Shown: positions 17,840 through 25,756 of the stretch, in pieces
Layout of the letters: each line of letters begins with the position of its first letter
How positions within the stretch are numbered: the stretch's first letter is position 1
From: an uncultured Candidatus Saccharibacteria bacterium
GTDB taxonomy: Bacteria; Patescibacteriota; Saccharimonadia; Saccharimonadales; Saccharimonadaceae
Length of the DNA stretch: 64,000 bases
Assembly: GCA_938033875.1 (NCBI GenBank)
Contig: CALHKG010000013.1
Span: 1-64,000, forward strand
Direction of reading: 5' to 3'
Notes under the pieces: generated by a model
What the model saw: the letters and a program-made list of their open reading frames with translations, nothing else
The model's database searches: none
Told to the model about the DNA's origin: nothing
Made by a program: the position numbers and the translations under genes

Positions 17840-19195
17840 TTAATGAACATATAATTTATCCTTAATGTCGTTAATTTGCTCGCGAATACTGACATTTGTA
17901 AGACTTTCTTTAGTAATCTTCTCAATTGAATGCATAGCGGTCGTGTGGTCTTTTCGTCCAAGCTCTTGGGCAATTTTCGGAAAACTCATTTTCAGTTCGC
18001 TGCGTAGAAGGAACATCGCAATTTGTCTTGGCATCGCGATAAATTTATCTCGCCTGGATGAGCACATATCTTTTACATCAATATTATAATAGCGCGCCGT
18101 CTTATCAATTATTTGTTTGGCGGTTATATGTTGCGGTCTATTGCGTTTAATATCTCCCAAAATTCCTTCAGCCGCCGCTAAATCAGGAGTGAAATTCTGC
18201 ATTTCCGCGTAAGCCAGCAATCGATTCAAAGCGCCTTCCAGTTCACGAATGTTCGTCTTAAAGTTGGTCGCCAGATATTCTACGACATCGGAATCTAGTT
18301 CAGTGTTGCTGAGTTCAGCTTTTGCCTTAACGATAGCACAACGAGTTTCATAATCGGGCATCTGAATATCAATTGCCATACCCCATTCAAATCGACTACG
18401 CAAACGATCGGTTAGAGTAGGAATACTTTTTGGCGGTTTATCTGAGCTAATAATGATTTGCTTATTGTTCTGATGAAGATCGTTAAATGTATGGAAAAAT
18501 TCGTCCTGAGTTTTTTCTTTCCCAGCGATAAATTGCATATCATCGACAATCAATACATCGACATTGCGATATTTATCAGAAAAACCTTTTTTCTTAAATC
18601 GAATAGAATCCAGAAACTCATTAACAAACGTTTCCGTAGTAATGTAAAGCACGCGCGCCGAAGGTTGTTTTTTAACTATCTCGTTACCAACAGCTTGCAT
18701 TAAGTGAGTTTTACCAAGTCCAGAGCCTCCATAAAGATAGAGCGGATTATATTTTTCTCCTGGATGTGCGGCGACCGCTTGGCAAGCGGCATAGGCCAAA
18801 TCGTTACTTGAGCCAACAATGAAACTGTCGAATGTATATCTAGGATTAAGATTGCTAGAATGAGATCTTTTTGATGGTAAGATTAATGGTTTTGCTGGTT
18901 TTGGTTGATCACTTTTATCAACTTCACGATTAACGCGCGGTTTTTTATTGCTAGATTCGACATTGTAAGAAATAGATGGGGCATTAATGCCGTTATGTGA
19001 TAGAGCTTCCAATATTTGCGGATGAAATCGCTTTTCAAGTTGAGTCCTAGCGAAAATATTCGGTGCAATTATAAGAACTTCTTTGTCGGAGATTATTTCC
19101 AATTTGGTATTTTTGAACCATGCAGTAAACGACGAAGATGATACAGTCACTTCAATCTCACCTAAAACACCCTGCCAAACCGCATGACTATCCAC
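17840..19195 (-). CDS. dnaA: Chromosomal replication initiator DnaA
   Basis: 451 aa from a GTG start at 19195 with GAGGGAG eight bases upstream. Domain I (1-75) contains the conserved SSFTAWF region; a short linker (80-115) follows. The AAA+ domain has Walker A GGSGLGKT (156-163) and Walker B VLIVDD. The C-terminal domain IV carries the DNA-binding signature GRKDHTTAMHSIEKI. DnaA opens the origin. It is divergent from rpmH across the presumed oriC and precedes dnaN. Confidence 0.98.
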   Translation of the reverse strand: MDSHAVWQGVLGEIEVTVSSSSFTAWFKNTKLEIISDKEVLIIAPNIFARTQLEKRFHPQILEALSHNGINAPSISYNVESSNKKPRVNREVDKSDQPKPAKPLILPSKRSHSSNLNPRYTFDSFIVGSSNDLAYAACQAVAAHPGEKYNPLYLYGGSGLGKTHLMQAVGNEIVKKQPSARVLYITTETFVNEFLDSIRFKKKGFSDKYRNVDVLIVDDMQFIAGKEKTQDEFFHTFNDLHQNNKQIIISSDKPPKSIPTLTDRLRSRFEWGMAIDIQMPDYETRCAIVKAKAELSNTELDSDVVEYLATNFKTNIRELEGALNRLLAYAEMQNFTPDLAAAEGILGDIKRNRPQHITAKQIIDKTARYYNIDVKDMCSSRRDKFIAMPRQIAMFLLRSELKMSFPKIAQELGRKDHTTAMHSIEKITKESLTNVSIREQINDIKDKLYVH

Positions 19196-19418
19196 GAAAA
19201 TTACTCCCTCAAATCCTGTTAACTGTCTTTACTATAACAAATAAGGGGAGTTTTCCACAAGTATAAACGGAGTAGAAATAACTCTACTTGAAACAGGGGT
19301 GGAGTTTTCCACAGCTAGAAACCTTATCTGTTAAAACTGTGGAAAAATATACAGAGACAGTGGAAAAGTCATTGTCGACTTGCAAAAAGTACTGAAAGAA
19401 TATATACTATCTATTGAT
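19196..19418. other. Probable oriC (rpmH-dnaA intergenic region)
   Basis: About 220 bp without a gene between divergent dnaA and rpmH. DnaA-box-like nonamers: TTTTCCACA at 19251-19259 and 19305-19313 on plus, TGTGGAAAA at 19338-19346 and AGTGGAAAA at 19359-19367 (boxes on minus). All are one or two bases from the TTATCCACA consensus. The dnaA promoter (a TATAGT on the minus strand near 19230) and the rpmH promoter are at the two ends. Gene order and box clustering make this the best oriC candidate. Confidence 0.75.
19380..19408 (+). promoter_or_regulatory. Promoter of rpmH
   Basis: TTGCAA at 19380-19385, a 17-nt spacer and TATACT at 19403-19408; start of transcription about 19415, four bases before the rpmH ATG. 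No SD is possible in such a short leader. Confidence 0.6.
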
Positions 19419-19556
19419 ATGCCAAAGCGAACATTTCAACCACACACCCGACATCGCGCAAAGACGCATGGTTTTAGGGCACGAGTTTCTACCAAGGCTG
19501 GTAGAATGGTTTTGAAGCGCCGCCGCCTAAAGGGTCGCGCTAAAATTGCTATTTAA
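19419..19556 (+). CDS. rpmH: 50S ribosomal protein L34
   Basis: 45 aa, the standard L34 length: begins MPKRTFQPHTRHRAKTHGFR and continues ARVSTKAGRMVLKRRRLKGR. Very basic, with the conserved KRTFQP start, GFRxRV and the KRRRxKGR end. It is a component of the large ribosomal subunit and the first gene on the plus side of the origin, followed by a terminator and rnpA, as in most bacteria. Confidence 0.97.
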   Translation: MPKRTFQPHTRHRAKTHGFRARVSTKAGRMVLKRRRLKGRAKIAI

Positions 19557-19568
19557 TAGCTAAAAATT

Positions 19569-19595
19569 ATCCCGTCGATGAAGGCGGGATTTTTT
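19569..19595 (+). terminator. Intrinsic terminator after rpmH
   Basis: ATCCCG (19569-19574) pairs with CGGGAT (19585-19590), then TTTTTT. It separates rpmH from rnpA, which has its own -10 box. Confidence 0.75.
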
Positions 19596-19597
19596 GA

Positions 19598-19603
19598 TAT
19601 AAT
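19598..19603 (+). promoter_or_regulatory. -10 box of rnpA
   Basis: TATAAT eight bases before the ATG at 19612, predicting a leader of about two nucleotides. Confidence 0.45.
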
Positions 19604-19611
19604 TGTAAAAT

Positions 19612-19959
19612 ATGTTACAACAATGTAATAGATTTCACGGTCATGGCAGTTTGAAGTTTGTCTATAAAAATGGACAGGCGGTTCGTTCGTCTATAGCTAC
19701 AATAAAATACGTGAAAAATCCGTATCGAAATCACAGCAGGTTTGCGGTTGTTGTTAGTAAAAAAGTTTTAAAATCAGCAGTACGTCGGAATCGCATACGT
19801 CGACGTGTTTATGAAATTATTCGCTTGGAACTTCCTAATATGAAAAATGATCAAGACGTGGCTGTTATTATATTTTCGGCGGAGGTTCTATTGATGCCAC
19901 ATAGAGACCTGAAGCAGACGATAAAGAATCTTTTCTCTCAAGCTCAACTGTATAAATAG
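19612..19959 (+). CDS. rnpA: Ribonuclease P protein component
   Basis: 115 aa, normal length. Basic protein with RFHGHGSLKFVYKNGQAVRS at the N-terminus, FAVVVSKKVLKSAVRRNRIRRRVYE containing the RNR signature, and DVAVIIFSAEVLLMPHRDL near the C-terminus. It assists the RNase P ribozyme in 5' maturation of tRNA. Position between rpmH and yidC is the classical one. Start ATG follows a TATAAT box directly, so translation is probably leaderless. Confidence 0.95.
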   Translation: MLQQCNRFHGHGSLKFVYKNGQAVRSSIATIKYVKNPYRNHSRFAVVVSKKVLKSAVRRNRIRRRVYEIIRLELPNMKNDQDVAVIIFSAEVLLMPHRDLKQTIKNLFSQAQLYK

Positions 19960-19971
19960 GCAATTTTTTGC

Positions 19972-19977
19972 TATAAT
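19972..19977 (+). promoter_or_regulatory. -10 box of yidC, leaderless type
   Basis: TATAAT, six bases, then ATG 19984. With +1 seven bases after the -10 box, transcription would start on the A of the start codon. Confidence 0.5.
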
Positions 19978-19983
19978 TAAGGC

Positions 19984-20904
19984 ATGAGTTTTTTTGATGA
20001 GTTTATCGTTCGACCGATTTTAAATTTACTAATGGCTATTTATAGTATAATTCCAGATTTTGGTGTTAGTATTATTATCTTTACAATTATTGTAAGACTT
20101 TTACTTTGGCCGCTAATTAAGAAGCAGCTTCATCAAGCGAAAGCCATGCGTAAAATGCAGCCAGAGTTGGTGAAGATCAAAAAACAGTACGCGAAGAATC
20201 CGCAAATGCGTAATTTAGCGATGATGGAACTTTATAAAAAGCATAATATTAGTGCTTTTGGATCAATCGGTGTTATGATTATTCAGTTTCCGATTTTGAT
20301 TGCAATGTATCGAGTGGTGCAGATTTTTGTTTCTAGTCGAACCGACTTGGGAAAATATGTTTATGATTTTATGAAAAATCTGCCGGTTGCTAATAATTTA
20401 GTAAATAATCCAGATCAGTTTAATCAGAATTTCCTGGGAATTATAGATTTGACACAACACGCAATATCAAAGAATGGTATTGTTTTTGGCTTGGTTGTTT
20501 TGGCGGCAGTTGCGGCGTATTTGCAATATTTAACTTCAAAACAATTGTCACCTCAATCTGATAGCAATCGTAAATTGCGTGACATTTTAGCTGAGGCTGG
20601 CGATGGAAAAGAAGCAGATCAGACAGAAGTAAATGCTATTATGACGCGAAAAATGATGAAATTTATGCCAGTAATGATGTTCTTCATTATTGTATATTTG
20701 CCAGCGGCTTTGGCGCTTTATTTGACGACAGCTAGCGCCGTGGGATATCTCCAGAACTATATTATCTTCAAGCAAGACTCTAAAGAAATGCAAGAAATTG
20801 CAGATAAAAAATCATCCCAAAAATCTAAAGCATCGACAAAAATCGACAAACGTGTTAAAAAGGCTACAGAGGCCAGGATAACTCGGATCAAGGCTAAGGA
20901 TTAA
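19984..20904 (+). CDS. yidC: Membrane protein insertase YidC/Oxa1
   Basis: 306 aa, the short Gram-positive-type form without the large periplasmic domain. An N-terminal helix (about 10-30), SIIIFTIIVRLLLWPLIKKQL with the conserved hydrophilic-groove Arg, a coiled cytoplasmic hairpin (KAMRKMQPELVKIKKQYAKN), then helices near 95-115, 160-180 and 225-260 and a basic Lys-rich tail for ribosome contact. It inserts and folds membrane proteins. It precedes jag, a frequent pairing. Confidence 0.95.
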   Translation: MSFFDEFIVRPILNLLMAIYSIIPDFGVSIIIFTIIVRLLLWPLIKKQLHQAKAMRKMQPELVKIKKQYAKNPQMRNLAMMELYKKHNISAFGSIGVMIIQFPILIAMYRVVQIFVSSRTDLGKYVYDFMKNLPVANNLVNNPDQFNQNFLGIIDLTQHAISKNGIVFGLVVLAAVAAYLQYLTSKQLSPQSDSNRKLRDILAEAGDGKEADQTEVNAIMTRKMMKFMPVMMFFIIVYLPAALALYLTTASAVGYLQNYIIFKQDSKEMQEIADKKSSQKSKASTKIDKRVKKATEARITRIKAKD

Positions 20905-20913
20905 GGAGGATTT

Positions 20914-21375
20914 ATGGACCAAATTGAAACGGTTGAATTTGTAAAAAAATATTTAGAGGATTTGCTAACATTCTTTGACTTGAATCTGGAAGTTTCAGTA
21001 AAAATCGAAGATGGAATTGTTGTGGCTTCAATTCCGCATAGCGAGCGAAGCAGTATTTTAATCGGCAGAAATGCGGAAACATTGCGTAGTATTCAGAATC
21101 TTTTGTCGACAGCGCTTCATCATAAAGAAGCGTCAACTGTTCGAGTTAATTTGGATATTGCGGACTATAAAAAGCAGCATGCTGAAAAAATTGCCGAAAA
21201 GGCACGTGGTTGGATTGAGGAAGTTCGACGAACTGGCGAGTCAAAGGTAGTGGATTTGAATGCTGCTGATCGCTGGACGGTGCATCACTTGGCTGGTGAA
21301 TATAGTGATATTGATACGCATTCTGAAGGTGAAGGTCGCGAACGACGGCTAATTATTAGTCAGAAGAGTTCTTAG
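20914..21375 (+). CDS. jag: Jag/KhpB-type RNA-binding protein (KH + R3H)
   Basis: 153 aa. The first 85 residues form a KH-II domain with the IGRN loop (LIGRNAETLRSIQNLLS). The C-terminal 65 residues are an R3H domain centred on RWTVHHLAGEYSDIDTHSEGEG. KhpB/Jag binds RNA and influences cell division and wall synthesis in Firmicutes. Unlike its leaderless neighbours, it has a strong AAGGAGG ribosome site nine bases after the yidC stop, in line with an internal operon gene. The usual long Jag-N domain is absent. Confidence 0.9.
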   Translation: MDQIETVEFVKKYLEDLLTFFDLNLEVSVKIEDGIVVASIPHSERSSILIGRNAETLRSIQNLLSTALHHKEASTVRVNLDIADYKKQHAEKIAEKARGWIEEVRRTGESKVVDLNAADRWTVHHLAGEYSDIDTHSEGEGRERRLIISQKSS

Positions 21376-21790
21376 TGTCTTTAAAGACTATTCTGGAGTA
21401 TAGAACGTAATTCCAGACGAGGCTGACTACTGTGGCAGCCAGCTTGCTAATTAATAGAGCAAGTGATTTATTTAATCCGAAGTTTATAAATATCGGTGTA
21501 ATAATAGCGATAATAATTGTCTGAATTATCCATAAACCAAATAGTGTAACTGCGGCGAATAAAAGAAATTGTTTTTTCAAATTTTGAGATGTTGATTTGA
21601 AAGTATATTTTTTATTTGCAAAAAACGAGAACAAAAAGGCAACGAATGTTGATATGAAATTAGCAAACTCCTTTGGGATATTCAAAAAGATTGTTAGAGT
21701 AAAAAGTACGCCAAAATCTAGTACTGTATTAGTACTGCCAACGATAAGAAATCTTAATTTATCGGCGTGTTTTTTTAATATTTCCTGCAT
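21356..21790 (-). CDS. GtrA-family membrane protein
   Basis: 144 aa with four membrane helices (about 13-33, 40-58, 75-97, 107-130) and the GtrA hallmark region FLIVGSTNTVLDFGVLF near the N-terminus. GtrA proteins are small translocases thought to flip polyprenyl-phosphate-linked sugars. It overlaps the upstream glycosyltransferase by 32 bases and its end overlaps the 3' end of jag by 20 bases on the other strand. GtrA plus GtrB-like enzyme is a common pair. Confidence 0.9.
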   Translation of the reverse strand: MQEILKKHADKLRFLIVGSTNTVLDFGVLFTLTIFLNIPKEFANFISTFVAFLFSFFANKKYTFKSTSQNLKKQFLLFAAVTLFGLWIIQTIIIAIITPIFINFGLNKSLALLISKLAATVVSLVWNYVLYSRIVFKDTKNSSD

Positions 21791-22709
21791 GATATTCCTC
21801 TATTAAGTATAGTGGTCGGTTTTTAGTTTCAATAAATATTCTACCTACATATTCACCAATAATTCCTAAGGATAATAACTGAACTCCGCCGAGGAATAAG
21901 ATAACTGCCATTAGCGAAGAATATCCAGCACCAGTAGAAACTCCGAACAAAGGGCGAACTAAAAGATATATAATCCAAACAAAAGCAACAAGCGAAATAA
22001 TGAAGCCGAAAATAGTTGCCATGCGCAATGGGGCAGTAGTGAAGCTGGTAATTCCGTCAATTGCTAAATTAAGTAATTTCCGGTAATTCCACTTAGTTTG
22101 ACCAGCTAATCTGGGGTCACGATCGTAAAATATCTCTTTTTTCCTATAGCCAATCCAGCTAAAAATTGCTTTTGTATTGCGCTGAGATTCGCGGAATTTT
22201 TGCAAAGCCTCAATGCATCGGCGATCCAGCAAGCGAAAATCTCCAGTGTCGACCTGAATGGGGATGTTGGTTGATTTTTGCAGTATTCTGTAATACCATT
22301 GGCTGGTTTTCTTCTTTATCCAGGTTTCGCCTTGTCTGTTGCTGCGGCGAGCATAAACGTCATCGTAACCATCTTCCCAATACGAAATCATTTCCTGGAT
22401 GAGCTCTGGCGGGTCTTGTAAATCTGCATCGATAATCACCAGAGCGTCACTTTTTACGTGGTCAATTCCAGCTATCATGGCAATTTCCTTACCGAAGTTT
22501 CGTGATAGATTTATATAGCTAATTTGAGAATCTTTTTTCGATTGCTCGGCTATGATTGAAAAGGATTTATCGGTGCTGCCGTCGTTTATGAAGAGAAATT
22601 CGAATTGATAATTGGGAGTGTTTTTTATAAATTCTTCTAAGCGCTTAAATAATTGTGACAAAACTGATTCTTCGTTGTAGACGGGGATGAGGAGGGTGAT
22701 GGTTTTCAT
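21759..22709 (-). CDS. GT2 glycosyltransferase, GtrB/ArnC-like, with two C-terminal helices
   Basis: 316 aa. GT-A domain (1-230): LLIPVYNEESVLSQLF, NDGSTD, DADLQDPPELI with the metal-binding Asp pair, and a conserved RLLDRR segment. Two membrane helices follow (about 235-258 and 268-292). Enzymes of this layout transfer a sugar from a nucleotide donor to a polyprenyl phosphate, and the GtrA product next to it would flip the lipid-linked sugar outward. Confidence 0.9.
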   Translation of the reverse strand: MKTITLLIPVYNEESVLSQLFKRLEEFIKNTPNYQFEFLFINDGSTDKSFSIIAEQSKKDSQISYINLSRNFGKEIAMIAGIDHVKSDALVIIDADLQDPPELIQEMISYWEDGYDDVYARRSNRQGETWIKKKTSQWYYRILQKSTNIPIQVDTGDFRLLDRRCIEALQKFRESQRNTKAIFSWIGYRKKEIFYDRDPRLAGQTKWNYRKLLNLAIDGITSFTTAPLRMATIFGFIISLVAFVWIIYLLVRPLFGVSTGAGYSSLMAVILFLGGVQLLSLGIIGEYVGRIFIETKNRPLYLIEEYHAGNIKKTRR

Positions 22710-22722
22710 GGTATTAAATATA

Positions 22723-23736
22723 TTATTTTATTCTGAAAAATTGCTTAAATTTTAATAATCCAGTTTGATTTGGCAGTGGTCCATCGTGGATAATATTACG
22801 AATATAGTCGACGGAAACCTTACGATTTTTTTGGATATAAAAACGTTTTTTATAAGCTGCCGGTTTGTAGATAATTGACGCTAAAGCGCCCTTGAATGCG
22901 GGCCAACCGTTGCCGTGGCGAATTGCGCTGGCAAAAATCAACCAATATGTCAGTAAAAATCGTATGCTAATATGCCAGAATAATTTACCTGGAACATTTT
23001 TAATGAAGACTAATGGTAAGTTTTTGAAAGTATTATAAACAGCTAATCCGGGGACTTTTTTACTACTAGCGCCAACTTTATGATAAGCGATAGCCTTGGG
23101 TGTGAAGCGAACTTTCCAGCCGGCTAATTGTGCTCGGAAGCTTAAATCGATATCCTCATAATACATGAAGAAATCCTCATCAAACATATCTATATCATCA
23201 AAGATTTTTGCACGATAGATAGCACCGCCGCCAGTCGCACCAAATACTTCTTCAGGCTTAGTTGGCGCGTTTTTTATTGGCTCATCACGATTTCTTGGTC
23301 CGGGCAGTCCCCAGGTTGTATAAAAATCGCCAGTTGTATCAAGAGTATTGCCATCTCGCTTTTGTAAAATTCCGGTCGCAATTCCGCATTGTGGATATTT
23401 TGATAATTGATAAATGAGAGCTTCACACCAGTTTTTATCAGCTATCGCATCTGGATTAAGTACTCCAATATATTCAAAGTTATTTTTTAGGGCGTAGATT
23501 AATCCTGTATTAATTCCCCCCGCGAATCCTAGATTATCTGAGTTTTTGAGCAAAACAATTTTTTCTTTTTTGTGCGAAGATATATATTCTTCAAATACAG
23601 TAACAGAATTGTCGCTACTATTATTATCTACTATAACAACAGTAGGCTTTAAGGTTTGTTTTATTAATGAATCAACGCACTCTATAGCGTCGTCGGATCC
23701 GTTCCAGTTAAGAACTATAATTGCAAGTCTATTCAT
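22723..23736 (-). CDS. GT2 glycosyltransferase, rhamnosyltransferase-like
   Basis: 337 aa. N-terminal GT-A fold: MNRLAIIVLNWNGSDDAIECVDSL, VDNNSSD, NDNLGFAGGINTGL and LNPDA as the DxD equivalent; FDEDFFMYYEDIDLSFR is the conserved acceptor-side motif of WcaE/RfbF-type rhamnosyl transferases. The C-terminal part carries a hydrophobic segment (about 260-280). Sugar specificity cannot be read from sequence, but a full dTDP-rhamnose pathway is in the same locus. Divergent from the ABC exporter across 38 bp. Confidence 0.88.
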   Translation of the reverse strand: MNRLAIIVLNWNGSDDAIECVDSLIKQTLKPTVVIVDNNSSDNSVTVFEEYISSHKKEKIVLLKNSDNLGFAGGINTGLIYALKNNFEYIGVLNPDAIADKNWCEALIYQLSKYPQCGIATGILQKRDGNTLDTTGDFYTTWGLPGPRNRDEPIKNAPTKPEEVFGATGGGAIYRAKIFDDIDMFDEDFFMYYEDIDLSFRAQLAGWKVRFTPKAIAYHKVGASSKKVPGLAVYNTFKNLPLVFIKNVPGKLFWHISIRFLLTYWLIFASAIRHGNGWPAFKGALASIIYKPAAYKKRFYIQKNRKVSVDYIRNIIHDGPLPNQTGLLKFKQFFRIK

Positions 23737-23754
23737 AATGTTCTTTTTGTATTG

Positions 23755-23760
23755 TATAAT
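23755..23760 (+). promoter_or_regulatory. -10 box of the ABC exporter operon
   Basis: TATAAT ends six bases before an ATG at 23766-23768 and fifteen before the ATG at 23775; transcription should start near 23767. Confidence 0.4.
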
Positions 23761-23774
23761 AGGTGATGTATATT

Positions 23775-24584
23775 ATGAAGTGGCTAGAGGTTTTTAATAG
23801 AAAAAATAGGATTCTCTTAAGAGAACTAGTTATTACGGATTTTAAATTGAGATATCAGGGCTCTGCTCTCGGATATGTATGGAGTGTTCTTAAGCCGCTT
23901 TTTCTATTTTCGATATTGTATGTAGTTTTTGATAAATTTTTAGGGGTAGGAAGGAATATAGAACATTTTCCAGTGTATTTATTGCTGGGGATAATTTTAT
24001 GGAACTTCTTCGTAGAAGCAACTAATCAAGGACTAAACTCTATAGTAGGTCGAGGTGACCTACTCAGAAAGATTAATTTTCCTAAATATATTGTTGTAAT
24101 TTCTGGCACTGTATCATCATTGATAAATTTGCTATTTAATATGATAGTGGTGCTCTTATTTGTGTTAGTAAATGGAGTCCACTTATCATGGATGTCACTA
24201 TTAATCGTACCACTAATAATTGAACTGTATATATTTGCTTTAGGGGTGGCTTTTTTCTTGTCTGCTCTTAATGTTAAGTCGCGAGATACTGGATATCTAT
24301 GGGAGGTATTTACTCAGGCTGCATTTTACGCCACCCCTGTTATTTATCCAATGCAGATGGTTTCACAGAAGAGCAATTTTGCTGTTGATCTGTTGTTTCT
24401 TAATCCTGTTGCACAAATTATTCAAGATAGTAGATATGTGCTTATAACTAAAGATACGATGATTATGTGGAATAGATTAAGCCCGCTAATGATGTCTGTA
24501 CCGTTTTTAATTATAGCTATAGTAGTTCTGTTTGCGGTTTGGTATTTTAAGAAGCAGTCAAGGACATTCGCGGAGGAGATTTAG
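23775..24584 (+). CDS. ABC-2 polysaccharide export permease (Wzm/TagG-like)
   Basis: 269 aa from ATG 23775 (alternatives GTG 23763, ATG 23766; the -10 box at 23755-23760 favours the later starts). Six membrane helices and the ABC2 pattern: RNRILLRELVITDFKLRYQGSALGYVWSVLKPL at the N-terminus, NPVAQIIQDSRYVL before the last helices. These permeases export lipid-linked O-antigen or wall teichoic acid. The ATPase follows five bases later. In a monoderm the substrate would be a wall or capsule glycan; that is inference. Confidence 0.92.
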   Translation: MKWLEVFNRKNRILLRELVITDFKLRYQGSALGYVWSVLKPLFLFSILYVVFDKFLGVGRNIEHFPVYLLLGIILWNFFVEATNQGLNSIVGRGDLLRKINFPKYIVVISGTVSSLINLLFNMIVVLLFVLVNGVHLSWMSLLIVPLIIELYIFALGVAFFLSALNVKSRDTGYLWEVFTQAAFYATPVIYPMQMVSQKSNFAVDLLFLNPVAQIIQDSRYVLITKDTMIMWNRLSPLMMSVPFLIIAIVVLFAVWYFKKQSRTFAEEI

Positions 24585-24589
24585 GATAT

Positions 24590-25750
24590 ATGAAGGATGT
24601 AGTTATAGAAGTTAACTCTCTTACTAAGACTTTTAAGATACCGACAGAGTCTAGTAACGGAGTTAAACAGAAGACCATTAATTATGTTAAAGGTAAAAAA
24701 GGCTACAGGGAATTTACTCCATTAAAAAATATATCTTTTTGTATTAAAAAAGGTGAATTTTTTGGAATAGTGGGTAAAAATGGTTCAGGTAAGAGTACTC
24801 TATTGAAATCTATAGCTCAAATCTATTCTCCGACGGAGGGTTCAGTACGAGTAAATGGATCTCTTGTCCCGTTTATCGAGCTTGGCGTTGGTTTTAATCC
24901 AGAATTAACAGGTAGAGAAAATGTATTTTTAAATGGAGCTTTACTGGGATTTAGCCATAAAGAGATGGAGCTGATGTATGATGATATTGTTGAATTCTCT
25001 GAGTTGGCAGATTTTATGGAAGAGAAGCTTAAGAATTACTCATCAGGGATGCAGGTTAGGTTAGCTTTCTCTGTAGCCATTAAGGCTCGTGGCGATATTT
25101 TAATGCTTGATGAAGTGTTGGCTGTCGGGGACGCAGCTTTTCAGCAGAAGTGTTTTGACTATTTTGAAAAAGTTAAACGTAGTGATCAGACTGTGGTTTT
25201 TGTGACGCATGATATGAATGCCGTGCGCAGATTTTGCTCGAGAGCTATGTATATAGAAAATGGAACGATAAAACATATTGGATCACCTCAGGAAATTGCC
25301 GATATATATACGGAGGTTAATATGGATGCGGTTACTAGTGTAGAAGAAGAATCTCATGACGATTCAGTTAGCATGTCTGTTGATATACCTAGTAAAAAAA
25401 ATTTTACGCAAGAAGACTCGATTGATATTGGCGTGACTATAGACGGTATTGCTGAAGATGTTTTTGTGAATATATCCTTTGTATACGGAGGTTTTGTATT
25501 TGCTGATCGCAACTGTAGAGATACTCCTAGTGACTTCATTCAAAACAATAGGAGGATTAATTTCAATCAGAGTTTGGATGGCTTTAATCCTGGCAAATAT
25601 GATATTCATATGTCATTACATCGTAGGGCTGATGATGGCATAATTAAACATTTGCCACGAGCATTTTCGTTTATTATTACAGGTAAGGATGATTTTCGTG
25701 ATGGTCCAATGAGAATAATGGGAAAGTGGAGTGTAAAAAAGAGGGGATAA
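24590..25750 (+). CDS. ABC polysaccharide export ATPase with C-terminal Wzt-like domain
   Basis: 386 aa. Walker A GKNGSGKST (62-70), signature YSSGMQVRLAFSVA (about 149), Walker B ILMLDEVLAVGD and the H-loop VTHD, as in Wzt/TagH. After residue 250 comes an extra domain of about 135 residues, beta-rich, like the carbohydrate-binding Wzt C-domain that recognises the finished polymer end before export. It therefore probably reads a modified terminal sugar of the glycan made here. Confidence 0.92.
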   Translation: MKDVVIEVNSLTKTFKIPTESSNGVKQKTINYVKGKKGYREFTPLKNISFCIKKGEFFGIVGKNGSGKSTLLKSIAQIYSPTEGSVRVNGSLVPFIELGVGFNPELTGRENVFLNGALLGFSHKEMELMYDDIVEFSELADFMEEKLKNYSSGMQVRLAFSVAIKARGDILMLDEVLAVGDAAFQQKCFDYFEKVKRSDQTVVFVTHDMNAVRRFCSRAMYIENGTIKHIGSPQEIADIYTEVNMDAVTSVEEESHDDSVSMSVDIPSKKNFTQEDSIDIGVTIDGIAEDVFVNISFVYGGFVFADRNCRDTPSDFIQNNRRINFNQSLDGFNPGKYDIHMSLHRRADDGIIKHLPRAFSFIITGKDDFRDGPMRIMGKWSVKKRG

Positions 25751-25756
25751 AATCAG

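Noticed and set aside
17605..17973. 122-aa frame on minus between dnaN and dnaA
   Set aside because: It overlaps the 3' end of dnaA out of frame, has no protein-like composition and covers the DnaA-box region.
21378..21389. Perfect 12-bp palindrome GTCTTTAAAGAC
   Set aside because: Lies in the GtrA coding end, too short and without a T-run to be called a terminator or operator.
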